Assembly (NCBI RefSeq): GCF_022968135.1
Contig: NZ_JALJRA010000014.1
Coordinates: 1-64,000 of the forward strand
DNA length: 64,000 nt
DNA from: Pseudorhizobium tarimense
GTDB lineage: Bacteria > Pseudomonadota > Alphaproteobacteria > Rhizobiales > Rhizobiaceae
Direction of reading: 5' to 3'
Translations under genes and position numbers: made by a program
In this document: positions 53,837 through 64,000 of the stretch, one piece after another
Layout: each line of letters starts with the position of its first letter
Numbering within the stretch: the stretch's first letter is position 1
Notes under the pieces: generated by a model
Told to the model about the DNA's origin: nothing
What the model saw: only the letters and a program-made list of their open reading frames with translations
Databases searched by the model: none

Positions 53837-55333
53837 ATGCAGGTTACCGAAACGCTCGCTGAAGGGCTGAAGCGCGAAATCAAGGTCGTCATCCCGGCCA
53901 AGGACATGGAAGCTCGGATGAACGAGCGCCTGGCCGATGCCAAAGACAAGGTGCGCATCAATGGCTTCCGCCCCGGCAAGGTGCCGGTCTCGCATCTGAA
54001 GAAGATGTACGGCAAGTCGATCATGGCGGAGATCGTCAACGAGATCGTGCGCGATCGCCCCACGCAGATCCTGTCCGAGCGCGGCGAAAAGTCGGCCACC
54101 CAGCCCGCCATCACGATGACGGAAGACGAAGCAGAAGCCGAAAAGATCCTGGCGGCACAGGCGGATTTCGAATTCACGCTCGCTTATGAAGTGATTCCCC
54201 CGATTGATCTGAAGTCCACCGACGGCATCAAGGTCGTTCGCGAAGTGGTCGAGGTTTCTGACGACGAGGTTAACGAGCAGATCCTCAAGATCGCCGAAAG
54301 CGCCCGCACCTTTGAAACCAAGAATGGCAAGGCCGCCGACGGCGATCGCGTCACCATGAACTATCTCGGCAAGGTCGATGGCGAAGCCTTTGATGGCGGT
54401 GCTGCCGAAGACGCCGAACTGGTTCTCGGCTCCGGCCGCTTCATCCCCGGCTTCGAAGACCAGCTGGTCGGCGTGAAGGCTGGCGACGAAAAGACCATCA
54501 CCGTTACCTTCCCGTCCGAGTATCCGGCTGCAAACCTCGCCGGCAAGGAAGCCACCTTCGACGTCACCGTCAAGGAAGTTGCAGCCCCGGTCGAGCTTGA
54601 GATGAACGACGAACTCGCCACCAAGATGGGCATCGAGTCCCTCGACAAGCTGAAGGAGATCGTCCGCGGCCAGATCGAAGGCCAGTACGGCAACGTCACC
54701 CGCCAGAAGGTCAAGCGTCAGATCCTCGATCAGCTCGACGAAATGTACAAGTTCGACACGCCGCAGGGCCTGGTCGACGCCGAGTTCGAAAACATCTGGC
54801 GCCAGATCAACACGGATCTCGCCCAGTCCGGAAAGACCTTCGAAGACGAAGACACGACCGAGGAAGAAGCGCGCGAAGAATATCGCAAGCTCGCCGAGCG
54901 TCGCGTTCGCCTTGGCCTCGTTCTCTCCGAGATCGGCGAGAAGGGTGGCGTCGAGGTGACGGAGGACGAAATGCAGCGCGCGCTCTTTGCCCAGCTGCAG
55001 CAGTTCCCGGGCCAGCAGAAGGAAATCCTCGACTACTTCCGTAACACGCCGGGCGCATCCGCTTCGCTGCGCGCGCCGATCTTCGAAGAGAAGGTCGTCG
55101 ACAAGCTGCTTTCGGAAATCGACGTGACCGATAAGAAGGTCTCCAAGGAAGAGCTTCTTGCCGAGGATGAGGAAGGCGCCGAAGCCGCCGACAAGCCGGC
55201 CAAGAAGAAGGCTGCGCCGAAGAAGAAGGCCGCTGCCACGGACGAGGCTGCTGAGGCCGCTTCCGAGGAAGCTCCGGCTCCGAAGAAGAAGGCTGCTCCG
55301 AAGAAGAAGGCTGCTGACGACAGCGCCGAGTAA
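53837..55333 (+). CDS. tig: trigger factor chaperone
   Basis: A 498-residue protein: N-terminal ribosome-binding domain with the signature region near [18 protein letters not shown], a central FKBP-type prolyl isomerase ([20 protein letters not shown], residues about 165-250), a helical C-terminal cradle, and a tail of repeated [11 protein letters not shown]. It folds nascent chains at the exit tunnel. The Lys/Ala tail is longer than in enteric homologues and typical of rhizobia. Followed by a terminator. Confidence 0.96.
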   Translation: MQVTETLAEGLKREIKVVIPAKDMEARMNERLADAKDKVRINGFRPGKVPVSHLKKMYGKSIMAEIVNEIVRDRPTQILSERGEKSATQPAITMTEDEAEAEKILAAQADFEFTLAYEVIPPIDLKSTDGIKVVREVVEVSDDEVNEQILKIAESARTFETKNGKAADGDRVTMNYLGKVDGEAFDGGAAEDAELVLGSGRFIPGFEDQLVGVKAGDEKTITVTFPSEYPAANLAGKEATFDVTVKEVAAPVELEMNDELATKMGIESLDKLKEIVRGQIEGQYGNVTRQKVKRQILDQLDEMYKFDTPQGLVDAEFENIWRQINTDLAQSGKTFEDEDTTEEEAREEYRKLAERRVRLGLVLSEIGEKGGVEVTEDEMQRALFAQLQQFPGQQKEILDYFRNTPGASASLRAPIFEEKVVDKLLSEIDVTDKKVSKEELLAEDEEGAEAADKPAKKKAAPKKKAAATDEAAEAASEEAPAPKKKAAPKKKAADDSAE

Positions 55334-55357
55334 TCTCCATATCGCATACATAAGGAA

Positions 55358-55387
55358 GCCGGGTCGGCAACGATCCGGCTTTTTTGT
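55358..55387 (+). terminator. intrinsic terminator of tig
   Basis: AAGCCGG and CCGGCTT pair around a loop of about twelve bases, followed by TTTTTT. Confidence 0.8.
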
Positions 55388-55411
55388 TGTCACCTCGCAA
55401 AGTGCTTCGCC

Positions 55412-57034
<1,623 letters not shown>

Positions 57035-57046
57035 CGCTCTCCGTCA

Positions 57047-57673
57047 CTAGCTTGCCTGCAGTTCCTGCATATCGGCGTCATCAAGCTCGGCCGCGCGCAG
57101 ATGTGCAGGCCGTGAGTGAAGATGTTCCACATAGGCCTCGAACGCCGGACGCTTGTCGATCGAGCCGAACTGCAGGCCCCACATAAGGTGTGAGCCGACA
57201 TAAACGTCTGCTGCGGTGAACCGCTCGGTAGCAATATAGGTCTTGCCCGAGAGCGCTGCTTCGAGCGTGTCCATCACGTTCTCATAGCTGCCATATCCGA
57301 CCATTTGCCGCCGGTCTTCCGGCACCTTGACGCCGAGCGCACGATTGGTAACGGCTGCCTCCAACGGACCAGCAGCAAAGAAGAGCCAGCGGTAGTAGTC
57401 CGCGCGTTCTGCCGGTGGTGGCGCAAGCCCGGCTTGCGGAAACGCGTCCGCCAGATAAGCGCAGACGGCAGCGCATTCGGTGACGATCTTACGGCCATGA
57501 ATTAAGGTCGGGACCTTCCCCATCGGGTTGGTGCGGCGATAGTCCGGGCTCTTCACCGTGCCGCCGAAGGTGAGCACTTCTCGCCGGTAAGGGACGCCCA
57601 CTTCCTCAAGCATCCAGCGCGCAATCCGCCCGCGCGACATCGGGTTTGTGTAGAGGATCAGGTCTTCCATCAT
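57047..57673 (-). CDS. glutathione S-transferase family protein
   Basis: From the start at 57673 (a second ATG follows at once, 57670), after GGGAG, the 208-residue protein has an N-terminal thioredoxin-like domain (LILYTNPMSRGRIARWMLEE, then NPMGKVPTLIHG and TECAAVCAYLADAFP) and a helical C-terminal domain (TERFTAADVYVGSHLMWGL). It probably conjugates or reduces small electrophiles with glutathione. Monocistronic, with a palindrome immediately upstream. Confidence 0.88.
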   Translation of the reverse strand: MMEDLILYTNPMSRGRIARWMLEEVGVPYRREVLTFGGTVKSPDYRRTNPMGKVPTLIHGRKIVTECAAVCAYLADAFPQAGLAPPPAERADYYRWLFFAAGPLEAAVTNRALGVKVPEDRRQMVGYGSYENVMDTLEAALSGKTYIATERFTAADVYVGSHLMWGLQFGSIDKRPAFEAYVEHLHSRPAHLRAAELDDADMQELQAS

Positions 57674-57693
57674 TCCGCTCCCGCTAATGTTCT

Positions 57694-57712
57694 GTTTATG
57701 TTCTACATAAAC
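57694..57712. promoter_or_regulatory. perfect palindrome upstream of the GST gene
   Basis: GTTTATGT-TCT-ACATAAAC is an exact 8-3-8 inverted repeat, 21-39 bases before the GST start on the minus strand, overlapping where a promoter would lie. It looks like an operator for a dimeric repressor (MarR, TetR or HxlR type). The regulator is not encoded in the window. Confidence 0.6.
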
Positions 57713-57748
57713 GCTCGGCAGAATCAAGTCGTCTTTATTGTGCCAAAG

Positions 57749-57778
57749 AAAAACCGGCGGAAATCACTTTCCGCCGGT
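57749..57778 (-). terminator. terminator of icd
   Basis: ACCGGCGGAAA pairs with TTTCCGCCGGT around a four-base loop; the minus-strand transcript ends in a U-tract. It lies about 30 bases past the icd stop. Confidence 0.88.
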
Positions 57779-57806
57779 CAAGCTTATGGTGTGATGGAGC
57801 GCCTGC

Positions 57807-59021
57807 TCAGGCAGCCATAGCCTTCTTGAGGTTCTCGTCCACCTTGTCGAGGAAGGCGGTGGTGGAGAGCCACGGCTGGTCGGGACCGATTAGGAGCGCC
57901 AGATCCTTGGTCATGTAGCCGGCTTCGACCGTGTCGACGCAGACCTTTTCGAGCGTCGTTGCGAACTTCGCGAGGTCCGCGTTGTCGTCGAGCTTTGCGC
58001 GGTGGGCAAGACCACGGGTCCAGGCGAAGATGGAGGCGATCGAGTTGGTCGAGGTCTCGAGGCCCTTCTGGTGCTGGCGATAGTGACGCGTCACGGTACC
58101 GTGGGCGGCTTCCGCTTCGACAGTCTTGCCATCCGGCGTCAGCAGCACGGAAGTCATTAGGCCGAGCGAACCGAAGCCCTGCGCAACCGTATCCGACTGC
58201 ACGTCACCGTCATAGTTCTTGCAGGCCCAGACATAGCCGCCGGACCACTTCAGTGCAGACGCGACCATGTCGTCGATCAGGCGGTGTTCGTAGGTGATGC
58301 CGGCTTCGTCGAACTTGGCCTTGAACTCGGTCTGGTAGACTTCCTCGAAGAGGTCCTTGAAGCGGCCGTCATAGGCCTTCAGGATGGTGTTCTTGGTCGA
58401 CAGGTAGACCGGCCACTTGCGCATCAGGCCGTACATCATCGAGGCGCGGGCGAATTCGCGGATCGATTCGTCGAGGTTGTACATCGCCATGGCAACGCCG
58501 GCGCCAGGAGCGTCGAACACTTCCTTCTCGATCACCTGGCCGTCTTCACCAACGAACTTGATGGTCAGCTTGCCCTTGCCTGGGAACTTGAAGTCGGTGG
58601 CGCGGTATTGGTCGCCGAAAGCGTGGCGGCCGACAACGATCGGCTGCGTCCAGCCCGGAACCAGGCGCGGCACGTTCTTGCAGATGATCGGCTCGCGGAA
58701 GATGACGCCGCCGAGAATGTTGCGGATCGTGCCGTTCGGGCTCTTCCACATCTGCTTCAGGCCGAACTCTTCGACGCGGCCTTCGTCCGGTGTGATCGTC
58801 GCGCACTTGATGCCGACGCCGTGCTTCTTGATCGCGTGCGCCGCATCGACCGTCACCTGATCGTTCGTTGCATCGCGGTTCTGGACCGAGAGGTCGTAGT
58901 ACTCGATGTCAAGATCGAGGTAGGGCAGGATCAGCTTGTCCTTGATGAACTGCCAGATGATGCGGGTCATCTCGTCGCCGTCGAGATCGACGACCGGATT
59001 GGCTACCTTGATCTTTTGCAT
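57807..59021 (-). CDS. icd: NADP-dependent isocitrate dehydrogenase
   Basis: Start 59021 after GAGGAA gives [20 protein letters not shown] and 404 residues, the length of the eukaryote-like (subfamily II) IDH found in Rhizobiales. Diagnostic stretches: [49 protein letters not shown] and [20 protein letters not shown]. It oxidises isocitrate to 2-oxoglutarate in the TCA cycle, making NADPH. A longer upstream reading to 59072 is not supported. Confidence 0.96.
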   Translation of the reverse strand: MQKIKVANPVVDLDGDEMTRIIWQFIKDKLILPYLDLDIEYYDLSVQNRDATNDQVTVDAAHAIKKHGVGIKCATITPDEGRVEEFGLKQMWKSPNGTIRNILGGVIFREPIICKNVPRLVPGWTQPIVVGRHAFGDQYRATDFKFPGKGKLTIKFVGEDGQVIEKEVFDAPGAGVAMAMYNLDESIREFARASMMYGLMRKWPVYLSTKNTILKAYDGRFKDLFEEVYQTEFKAKFDEAGITYEHRLIDDMVASALKWSGGYVWACKNYDGDVQSDTVAQGFGSLGLMTSVLLTPDGKTVEAEAAHGTVTRHYRQHQKGLETSTNSIASIFAWTRGLAHRAKLDDNADLAKFATTLEKVCVDTVEAGYMTKDLALLIGPDQPWLSTTAFLDKVDENLKKAMAA

Positions 59022-59224
59022 GGATTCCTCTTCGGACACTGGCCGGAAGCGCTTTCCCGGCGGTTTGGACATGGATGGGCTGGCCTATAGCATCGACGGC
59101 CTGCGACGCAAAGCCATTCACTGGTCTTGGTGGTCGTTTGTGTCGTGCGTTGGTGCGCCTGCGGCGTTGCCAATCCTGACGCCTTGGATAATCTGCGGAA
59201 CATTCGACTCTCCGGAACCCTGCC

Positions 59225-59758
59225 ATGCGGATCATCACCCTTGCCGCCACCGTCACCCTTGTCGCAAACGTGGCTTTTGCTGCCGACACAACCGACCCCG
59301 TGAAGGAGGTGATGGATGTCACCGCTCGAAACTGGGGGAGTGTCGAAAACGAATGGAGCTACATCTTCGATCCTCAGCCGCTGCAACGGCTGTTCAGCCG
59401 CGAGTTTCAGGCTGCCTATGCCGAAGCCGCCAAGCGCCCGGCCTACGAGACCGACGACGGCGGGCCAGGTGATCCCTTCGGCTATGATGTTGTCACAGCC
59501 TCCCAGGACGGATGCCCGCTGGAAGACGTGAACATCAAGGCAGATCCGGAGCAGGGCGGCGTAACCCGGGTAAAAGTCACCTTCAAGCTCTGGCGCTGCC
59601 TCGACCAGCCGGAACTGCAGGAAAGCGTAAACGAAGTCCGTTTCGACGTCGTGGCGGAGGACGGCCGGTATGTTATCAGCGATATCCATCGCATTGCGTC
59701 CGGTGACGAGGATTCGGTGCTGGTGGAAATGAAGCAGCTGGCGGCCCAGACGGACTGA
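59225..59758 (+). CDS. secreted small protein (DUF3828-like)
   Basis: A 177-residue protein with a Sec signal (MRIITLAATVTLVANVAFAA), then PVKEVMDVTARNW, FDPQPLQRLFSREFQAAYAE, two cysteines (GCPLEDVN and LWRCLDQ) and VISDIHRIASGDED. This resembles periplasmic DUF3828-type proteins. No known function. It lies between the divergent icd and rpsB, alone. Confidence 0.7.
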   Translation: MRIITLAATVTLVANVAFAADTTDPVKEVMDVTARNWGSVENEWSYIFDPQPLQRLFSREFQAAYAEAAKRPAYETDDGGPGDPFGYDVVTASQDGCPLEDVNIKADPEQGGVTRVKVTFKLWRCLDQPELQESVNEVRFDVVAEDGRYVISDIHRIASGDEDSVLVEMKQLAAQTD

Positions 59759-59954
59759 ACACGTTTCCGCACTGAAGCTCCACAAATTCAGTCCTCGCCC
59801 TTGCGTTTCGCCGGGATCGGCTGTATGCGCAGCACCATTCCACACGTAAGGCATGGGATTGTCCGGGAGAAATCCGGACCGTTCCGACCGGTGGCATTCT
59901 CGAAGAGGGTGCTGTTCGCCTTGCGGAGGTTCAACCGGAAAAGGAGAAAAAGGC

Positions 59955-60734
59955 ATGGCATTGCCTGATTTCAGCATGCGCCAGCTTCTGGAAGCTGGTG
60001 TTCACTTCGGCCACCAGACCCACCGCTGGAACCCGAAGATGAAGCCGTACATCTTCGGCGACCGTAACAACATCCATATCATTGATCTTGCTCAGACCGT
60101 GCCGATGCTCTCGCGCGCTCTGCAGGTCATTTCGGACACCGTTGCCCGTGGCGGCCGCGTTCTCTTCGTCGGCACCAAGCGTCAGGCTTCCGAGCTGATC
60201 GCCGATTCGGCGAAGCGTTCGGCTCAGTACTACGTCAACGCCCGCTGGCTCGGCGGCATGATGACGAACTGGAAGACGATCTCGAACTCGATCGCTCGTC
60301 TGCGCAAGCTCGACGAGATCCTCGGTTCGGAAGCTTCCGGCTTCACCAAGAAGGAGCGTCTGAACCTCGAGCGCGAACGCGAGAAGCTGGAAAAGGCTCT
60401 CGGCGGTATCCGCGACATGGGCGGCACGCCGGACCTGATGTTCATCATCGACACCAACAAGGAAAAGATCGCGATCGATGAAGCGAAGCGTCTGGGCATC
60501 CCGGTCGTCGCCATCATCGACTCCAACTGCGATCCGGACCTGATCGACTACCCGATCCCGGGTAACGACGACGCCTCGCGCGCCATCGCTCTCTACTGCG
60601 ACCTGGTTGCTCGTGCAGCGATCGACGGTATTGCACGCCAGCAGGGTGCTTCCGGCCGCGATCTTGGCGCATCCGCCGAAGCTCCGGTCGAGCCGGCGCT
60701 CGAAGGCGAGGCCGAAACCGAGGCTCAGGCCTAA
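59955..60734 (+). CDS. rpsB: 30S ribosomal protein S2
   Basis: ATG 59955 follows AAGGAG. The 259-residue protein starts [20 protein letters not shown] and contains [33 protein letters not shown] and [19 protein letters not shown]. First gene of rpsB-tsf-pyrH-frr-uppS. The roughly 190-base leader may carry the S2 autoregulatory site, but I cannot define one. Confidence 0.97.
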   Translation: MALPDFSMRQLLEAGVHFGHQTHRWNPKMKPYIFGDRNNIHIIDLAQTVPMLSRALQVISDTVARGGRVLFVGTKRQASELIADSAKRSAQYYVNARWLGGMMTNWKTISNSIARLRKLDEILGSEASGFTKKERLNLEREREKLEKALGGIRDMGGTPDLMFIIDTNKEKIAIDEAKRLGIPVVAIIDSNCDPDLIDYPIPGNDDASRAIALYCDLVARAAIDGIARQQGASGRDLGASAEAPVEPALEGEAETEAQA

Positions 60735-60900
60735 TCCAATCGAGAGGCGGCGTCATTGCCGCCTCCCAGATTCGGGTCGAGGCGCTCCTCCCCGAAGACG
60801 GTCTTCATGACCCTGTCATACTTACGGGTACATTCGTCCCCAACGCTGCCTTCGCCGACGTTCTTCCGGCTGAGGCGATCTTGCAAACAAGAGGCACACA

Positions 60901-61827
60901 ATGACCGAAATCACAGCCGCAATGGTGAAGGAACTGCGCGAGAAGTCTGGCGCAGGCATGATGGACTGCAAGAAGGCGCTTGCTGAAAACAACGGCGACA
61001 TGGAAGCAGCAATCGACTGGCTGCGCGCCAAGGGCATCGCCAAGGCCGACAAGAAGTCCGGCCGCACCGCCGCCGAAGGCCTGATCGGCATTGCGAGCGC
61101 CGGCACCAAGGCCGTCGTCGTCGAAGTCAATTCCGAAACCGACTTCGTTGCCCGTAACGATGCCTTCCAAGATCTCGTTCGCGGCGTTGCCCAGGTGGCT
61201 CTCTCCACCGACGGCTCGACCGATGCGATCGGTGCTGCGACCTATCCGGCATCCGGCAAGTCCGTCACCGACACCATTAAGGATGCGGTTGCCACCATCG
61301 GCGAGAACATGAGCCTGCGCCGTTCGGCCCTTCTGTCGGTCGAAGACGGCGTCGTCGCCACCTACATCCACAACGCTGTTGCCGACAACCTCGGCAAGCT
61401 CGGCGTTCTGGTTGCGCTGAAGTCGACCGGCAACAAGGATGCTCTTGCTGCCATCGGCCGCCAGATCGCCATGCACGTTGCGGCAACCGCGCCGCTCGCC
61501 ATCCGCGCCGAGGAAGTCGACGCAGCCGTTGCCGAACGCGAGCGCAACGTCTTCATCGAACAGTCCCGCGCTTCGGGCAAGCCGGACAACATCATCGAGA
61601 AGATGGTCGAAGGCCGCATGCGCAAGTTCTTTGAGGAAGTTGCTCTTCTCTCGCAGGCTTTCGTCATCAACCCGGACCTGACGGTTGGTGCAGCCGTCAA
61701 GGAGGCCGAAAAGGAAGTCGGCGCTCCGATCGAAGTCACCGGCATGGTTCGCCTGCTGCTCGGTGAAGGCATCGAGAAGGAAGAGTCCGACTTCGCAGCC
61801 GAAGTGGCAGCTGCTGCCAAGGGCTGA
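60901..61827 (+). CDS. tsf: translation elongation factor Ts
   Basis: A 308-residue protein: [20 protein letters not shown] (UBA-like N-terminus), [36 protein letters not shown] and the C-terminal [20 protein letters not shown]. It recharges EF-Tu with GTP. 166 bases after rpsB. Confidence 0.97.
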   Translation: MTEITAAMVKELREKSGAGMMDCKKALAENNGDMEAAIDWLRAKGIAKADKKSGRTAAEGLIGIASAGTKAVVVEVNSETDFVARNDAFQDLVRGVAQVALSTDGSTDAIGAATYPASGKSVTDTIKDAVATIGENMSLRRSALLSVEDGVVATYIHNAVADNLGKLGVLVALKSTGNKDALAAIGRQIAMHVAATAPLAIRAEEVDAAVAERERNVFIEQSRASGKPDNIIEKMVEGRMRKFFEEVALLSQAFVINPDLTVGAAVKEAEKEVGAPIEVTGMVRLLLGEGIEKEESDFAAEVAAAAKG

Positions 61828-61852
61828 TTGTCGCCGCACTATCCCGGCAAAA

Positions 61853-61888
61853 GCGCAAGGGCACCGCGTGACAACGCGGTGCCCTTCG
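61853..61888 (+). terminator. hairpin after tsf
   Basis: AAGGGCACCGCG pairs with CGCGGTGCCCTT around a six-base loop, without a strong T-tract. It may attenuate rather than stop transcription into pyrH. Confidence 0.6.
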
Positions 61889-61923
61889 TGTATCGGCAAC
61901 CCGATTGACAGTCAGGAGTAACC

Positions 61924-62646
61924 ATGTCCCCCCAGCCCATCTACAAGCGAGTCCTTCTTAAAGCCTCTGGTGAAGCTTTGATGGGAAGTCAGGGATTCGG
62001 GATCGATGTGGCAGTTGCAGACCGTATTGCCTCCGATATCGCCGAGGCAAGAGCCATGGGCGTAGAGGTCGGCGTCGTGGTCGGCGGCGGGAACATCTTC
62101 CGCGGCGTAGCGGTCGCCTCCAAGGGCGGTGACCGCGTGACCGGTGATCACATGGGCATGCTGGCGACGGTGATCAACGCGTTGGCGCTCGCAACCTCGT
62201 TGCGCAAGCTCGACATCGACACGGTGGTGCTTTCCGCCATCGCCATGCCCGAGATCTGCGAGAGCTTCACCCAGCTCCGCACGCTCCATCACCTGGAGCA
62301 GGGCAGGGTGGTGATCTTTGCCGGCGGCACCGGCAATCCGTTCTTCACGACCGATTCGGCCGCAGCGCTGCGCGCCGCCGAGATCGGTGCGGAGGCGATC
62401 TTTAAGGGAACGCAGGTCGACGGCATCTATTCCGCGGATCCAAAGAAGGATCCGACCGCTACGCGCTTTGAGCAGCTGACGCATGGCGAGGTGCTGGAAA
62501 AGGGTCTTGCAGTGATGGATGTGGCAGCCGTGGCGTTGGCCCGCGAGAACGCCATTCCGATCATCGTGTTCTCGATCCACGAGAAGGGTGGCTTCGCCGA
62601 TATCTTGACCGGTGGTGGCCGCAAGACCATCGTTTCCGACAACTGA
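61924..62646 (+). CDS. pyrH: UMP kinase
   Basis: A 240-residue amino-acid-kinase fold protein: YKRVLLKASGEALMGSQGFG, GVVVGGGNIFRG, GDHMGMLATVINALAL, IFAGGTGNPFFTTDSAAALRA and TQVDGIYSADPKKDPTA. It makes UDP from UMP and is feedback-controlled by UTP. Part of the conserved block. Confidence 0.97.
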   Translation: MSPQPIYKRVLLKASGEALMGSQGFGIDVAVADRIASDIAEARAMGVEVGVVVGGGNIFRGVAVASKGGDRVTGDHMGMLATVINALALATSLRKLDIDTVVLSAIAMPEICESFTQLRTLHHLEQGRVVIFAGGTGNPFFTTDSAAALRAAEIGAEAIFKGTQVDGIYSADPKKDPTATRFEQLTHGEVLEKGLAVMDVAAVALARENAIPIIVFSIHEKGGFADILTGGGRKTIVSDN

Positions 62647-62691
62647 TACGAGGCCCGCGGGCCTTAATGATGCAAAGACGGGAGTAGAGTG

Positions 62692-63252
62692 ATGAGTGGA
62701 GCAATCGATCTCAACGACATCAAGCGGCGCATGGACGGCGCGATCAACGCCTTCAAGAGCGACATCGCATCGCTGCGGACAGGCCGTGCCTCGGCCAACA
62801 TTCTCGATCCTGTGATGGTTGAGGCCTATGGTTCGCGGGTTCCGCTGAACCAGGTTGCCAACATCACGGTTCCAGAACCCCGTATGCTCGGCGTTTCGAT
62901 CTGGGACAAGTCCATGGTCGGCGCCGTCGACCGCGCCATCCGGGAATCAAACCTGGGTCTCAACCCGATCGTCGACGGTCAAAACCTGCGCATCCCGCTG
63001 CCGGAGCTGAACGAAGAGCGCCGCAAGTCTTTGGTTAAGGTGGCGCACGACTATGCCGAGAAGGCCAAGGTTGCCATCCGTCACGTTCGTCGCGACGGCA
63101 TGGATGATCTGAAAAAGGCCGAGAAGGATGGCGACATCGGTCAGGATGAAAGCCGCTCGCTCTCCGACCGTGTGCAGAAGATGACGGACGACACAATTTC
63201 CGAGGTCGACCGCTTGCTCGCCGAGAAAGAAAAAGAAATCATGCAGGTGTAG
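62692..63252 (+). CDS. frr: ribosome recycling factor
   Basis: Start ATG 62692 (a GTG at 62689 is equally close to GGGAG). The 186-residue protein reads [55 protein letters not shown] and ends IMQV. With EF-G it splits post-termination ribosomes. Confidence 0.97.
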   Translation: MSGAIDLNDIKRRMDGAINAFKSDIASLRTGRASANILDPVMVEAYGSRVPLNQVANITVPEPRMLGVSIWDKSMVGAVDRAIRESNLGLNPIVDGQNLRIPLPELNEERRKSLVKVAHDYAEKAKVAIRHVRRDGMDDLKKAEKDGDIGQDESRSLSDRVQKMTDDTISEVDRLLAEKEKEIMQV

Positions 63253-63298
63253 GCTCACCCTGCGCCGGCACGCCTCTCGCCCGATAATCGGATACACG

Positions 63299-64000
<702 letters not shown>

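Overview
The window comes from the chromosome of a member of the Rhizobiaceae (Alphaproteobacteria). The evidence is a high-G+C core genome, an ExoR regulator, a PopZ/DUF2497 protein next to valS, the tatABC-serS-surE-pcm order, DUF1127 mini-genes and the rpsB-tsf-pyrH-frr-uppS block. I cannot name the genus from sequence alone.

Left third (about 418-22153): a badly decayed prophage inserted beside tRNA-Cys. It is framed by a 14-base direct repeat (418-431 and 22140-22153) that I propose as attL/attR. In order it holds a broken tyrosine integrase and a possible excisionase, an early/replication block (HTH protein, RuvC-like resolvase, DnaB-like helicase, DNA methylase), a packaging block (small terminase-like protein, nuclease half of the large terminase, DUF4055 portal), a lysis block (truncated GH19-like endolysin, holin tail, nested spanin pair, DUF1515), and a distal cargo block (nuclease, SOS-associated peptidase, LigD-type ligase, DUF892, lipoprotein). 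Nearly every recognisable phage gene on the + strand carries frameshifts, TAG/TGA nonsense codons or internal deletions, and I see no capsid or tail genes. Scattered among the wrecks are intact small genes with good ribosome binding sites: five DUF982 paralogues, a Cys-rich Csp/DUF326 copper-binding protein with its own terminator, a two-repeat BA14K protein, an SOS-response-associated peptidase and several tiny membrane or CxxC proteins.

Middle (22.5-47.7 kb): intact core genome. Order: pcm-like methyltransferase, popZ, valS, a FadL/OmpP1 porin, exoR, then convergent xthA and an A-type Fe-S carrier, divergent dgt, argS, a large SPOR protein, nagZ, scpA-scpB, an orphan FbpC-type ATPase, tatABC, serS, surE, pcm and a catalytically degenerate LysM/LytM (NlpD-like) lipoprotein.

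Right (47.7-64 kb): a DUF815 ATPase, yajC, an Mth938 (NDUFAF3-like) and phytoene-synthase-like (NDUFAF6-like) pair, trmFO, two DUF1127 genes, a strong candidate for an NfeR1/alpha-r14-type small RNA with CCUCC motifs in its loops, tRNA-Leu(UAG), tig, an ABC-F ATPase, a GST with a palindromic operator, icd, a small secreted protein, and the translation/lipid block rpsB-tsf-pyrH-frr-uppS, which runs off the window end. Two gene linkages I remember as usual in rhizobia are missing: tolC between pcm and popZ, and secDF between yajC and the Mth938 gene.

Family assignments come from recognising motifs and remembered homologues; no database search was run.
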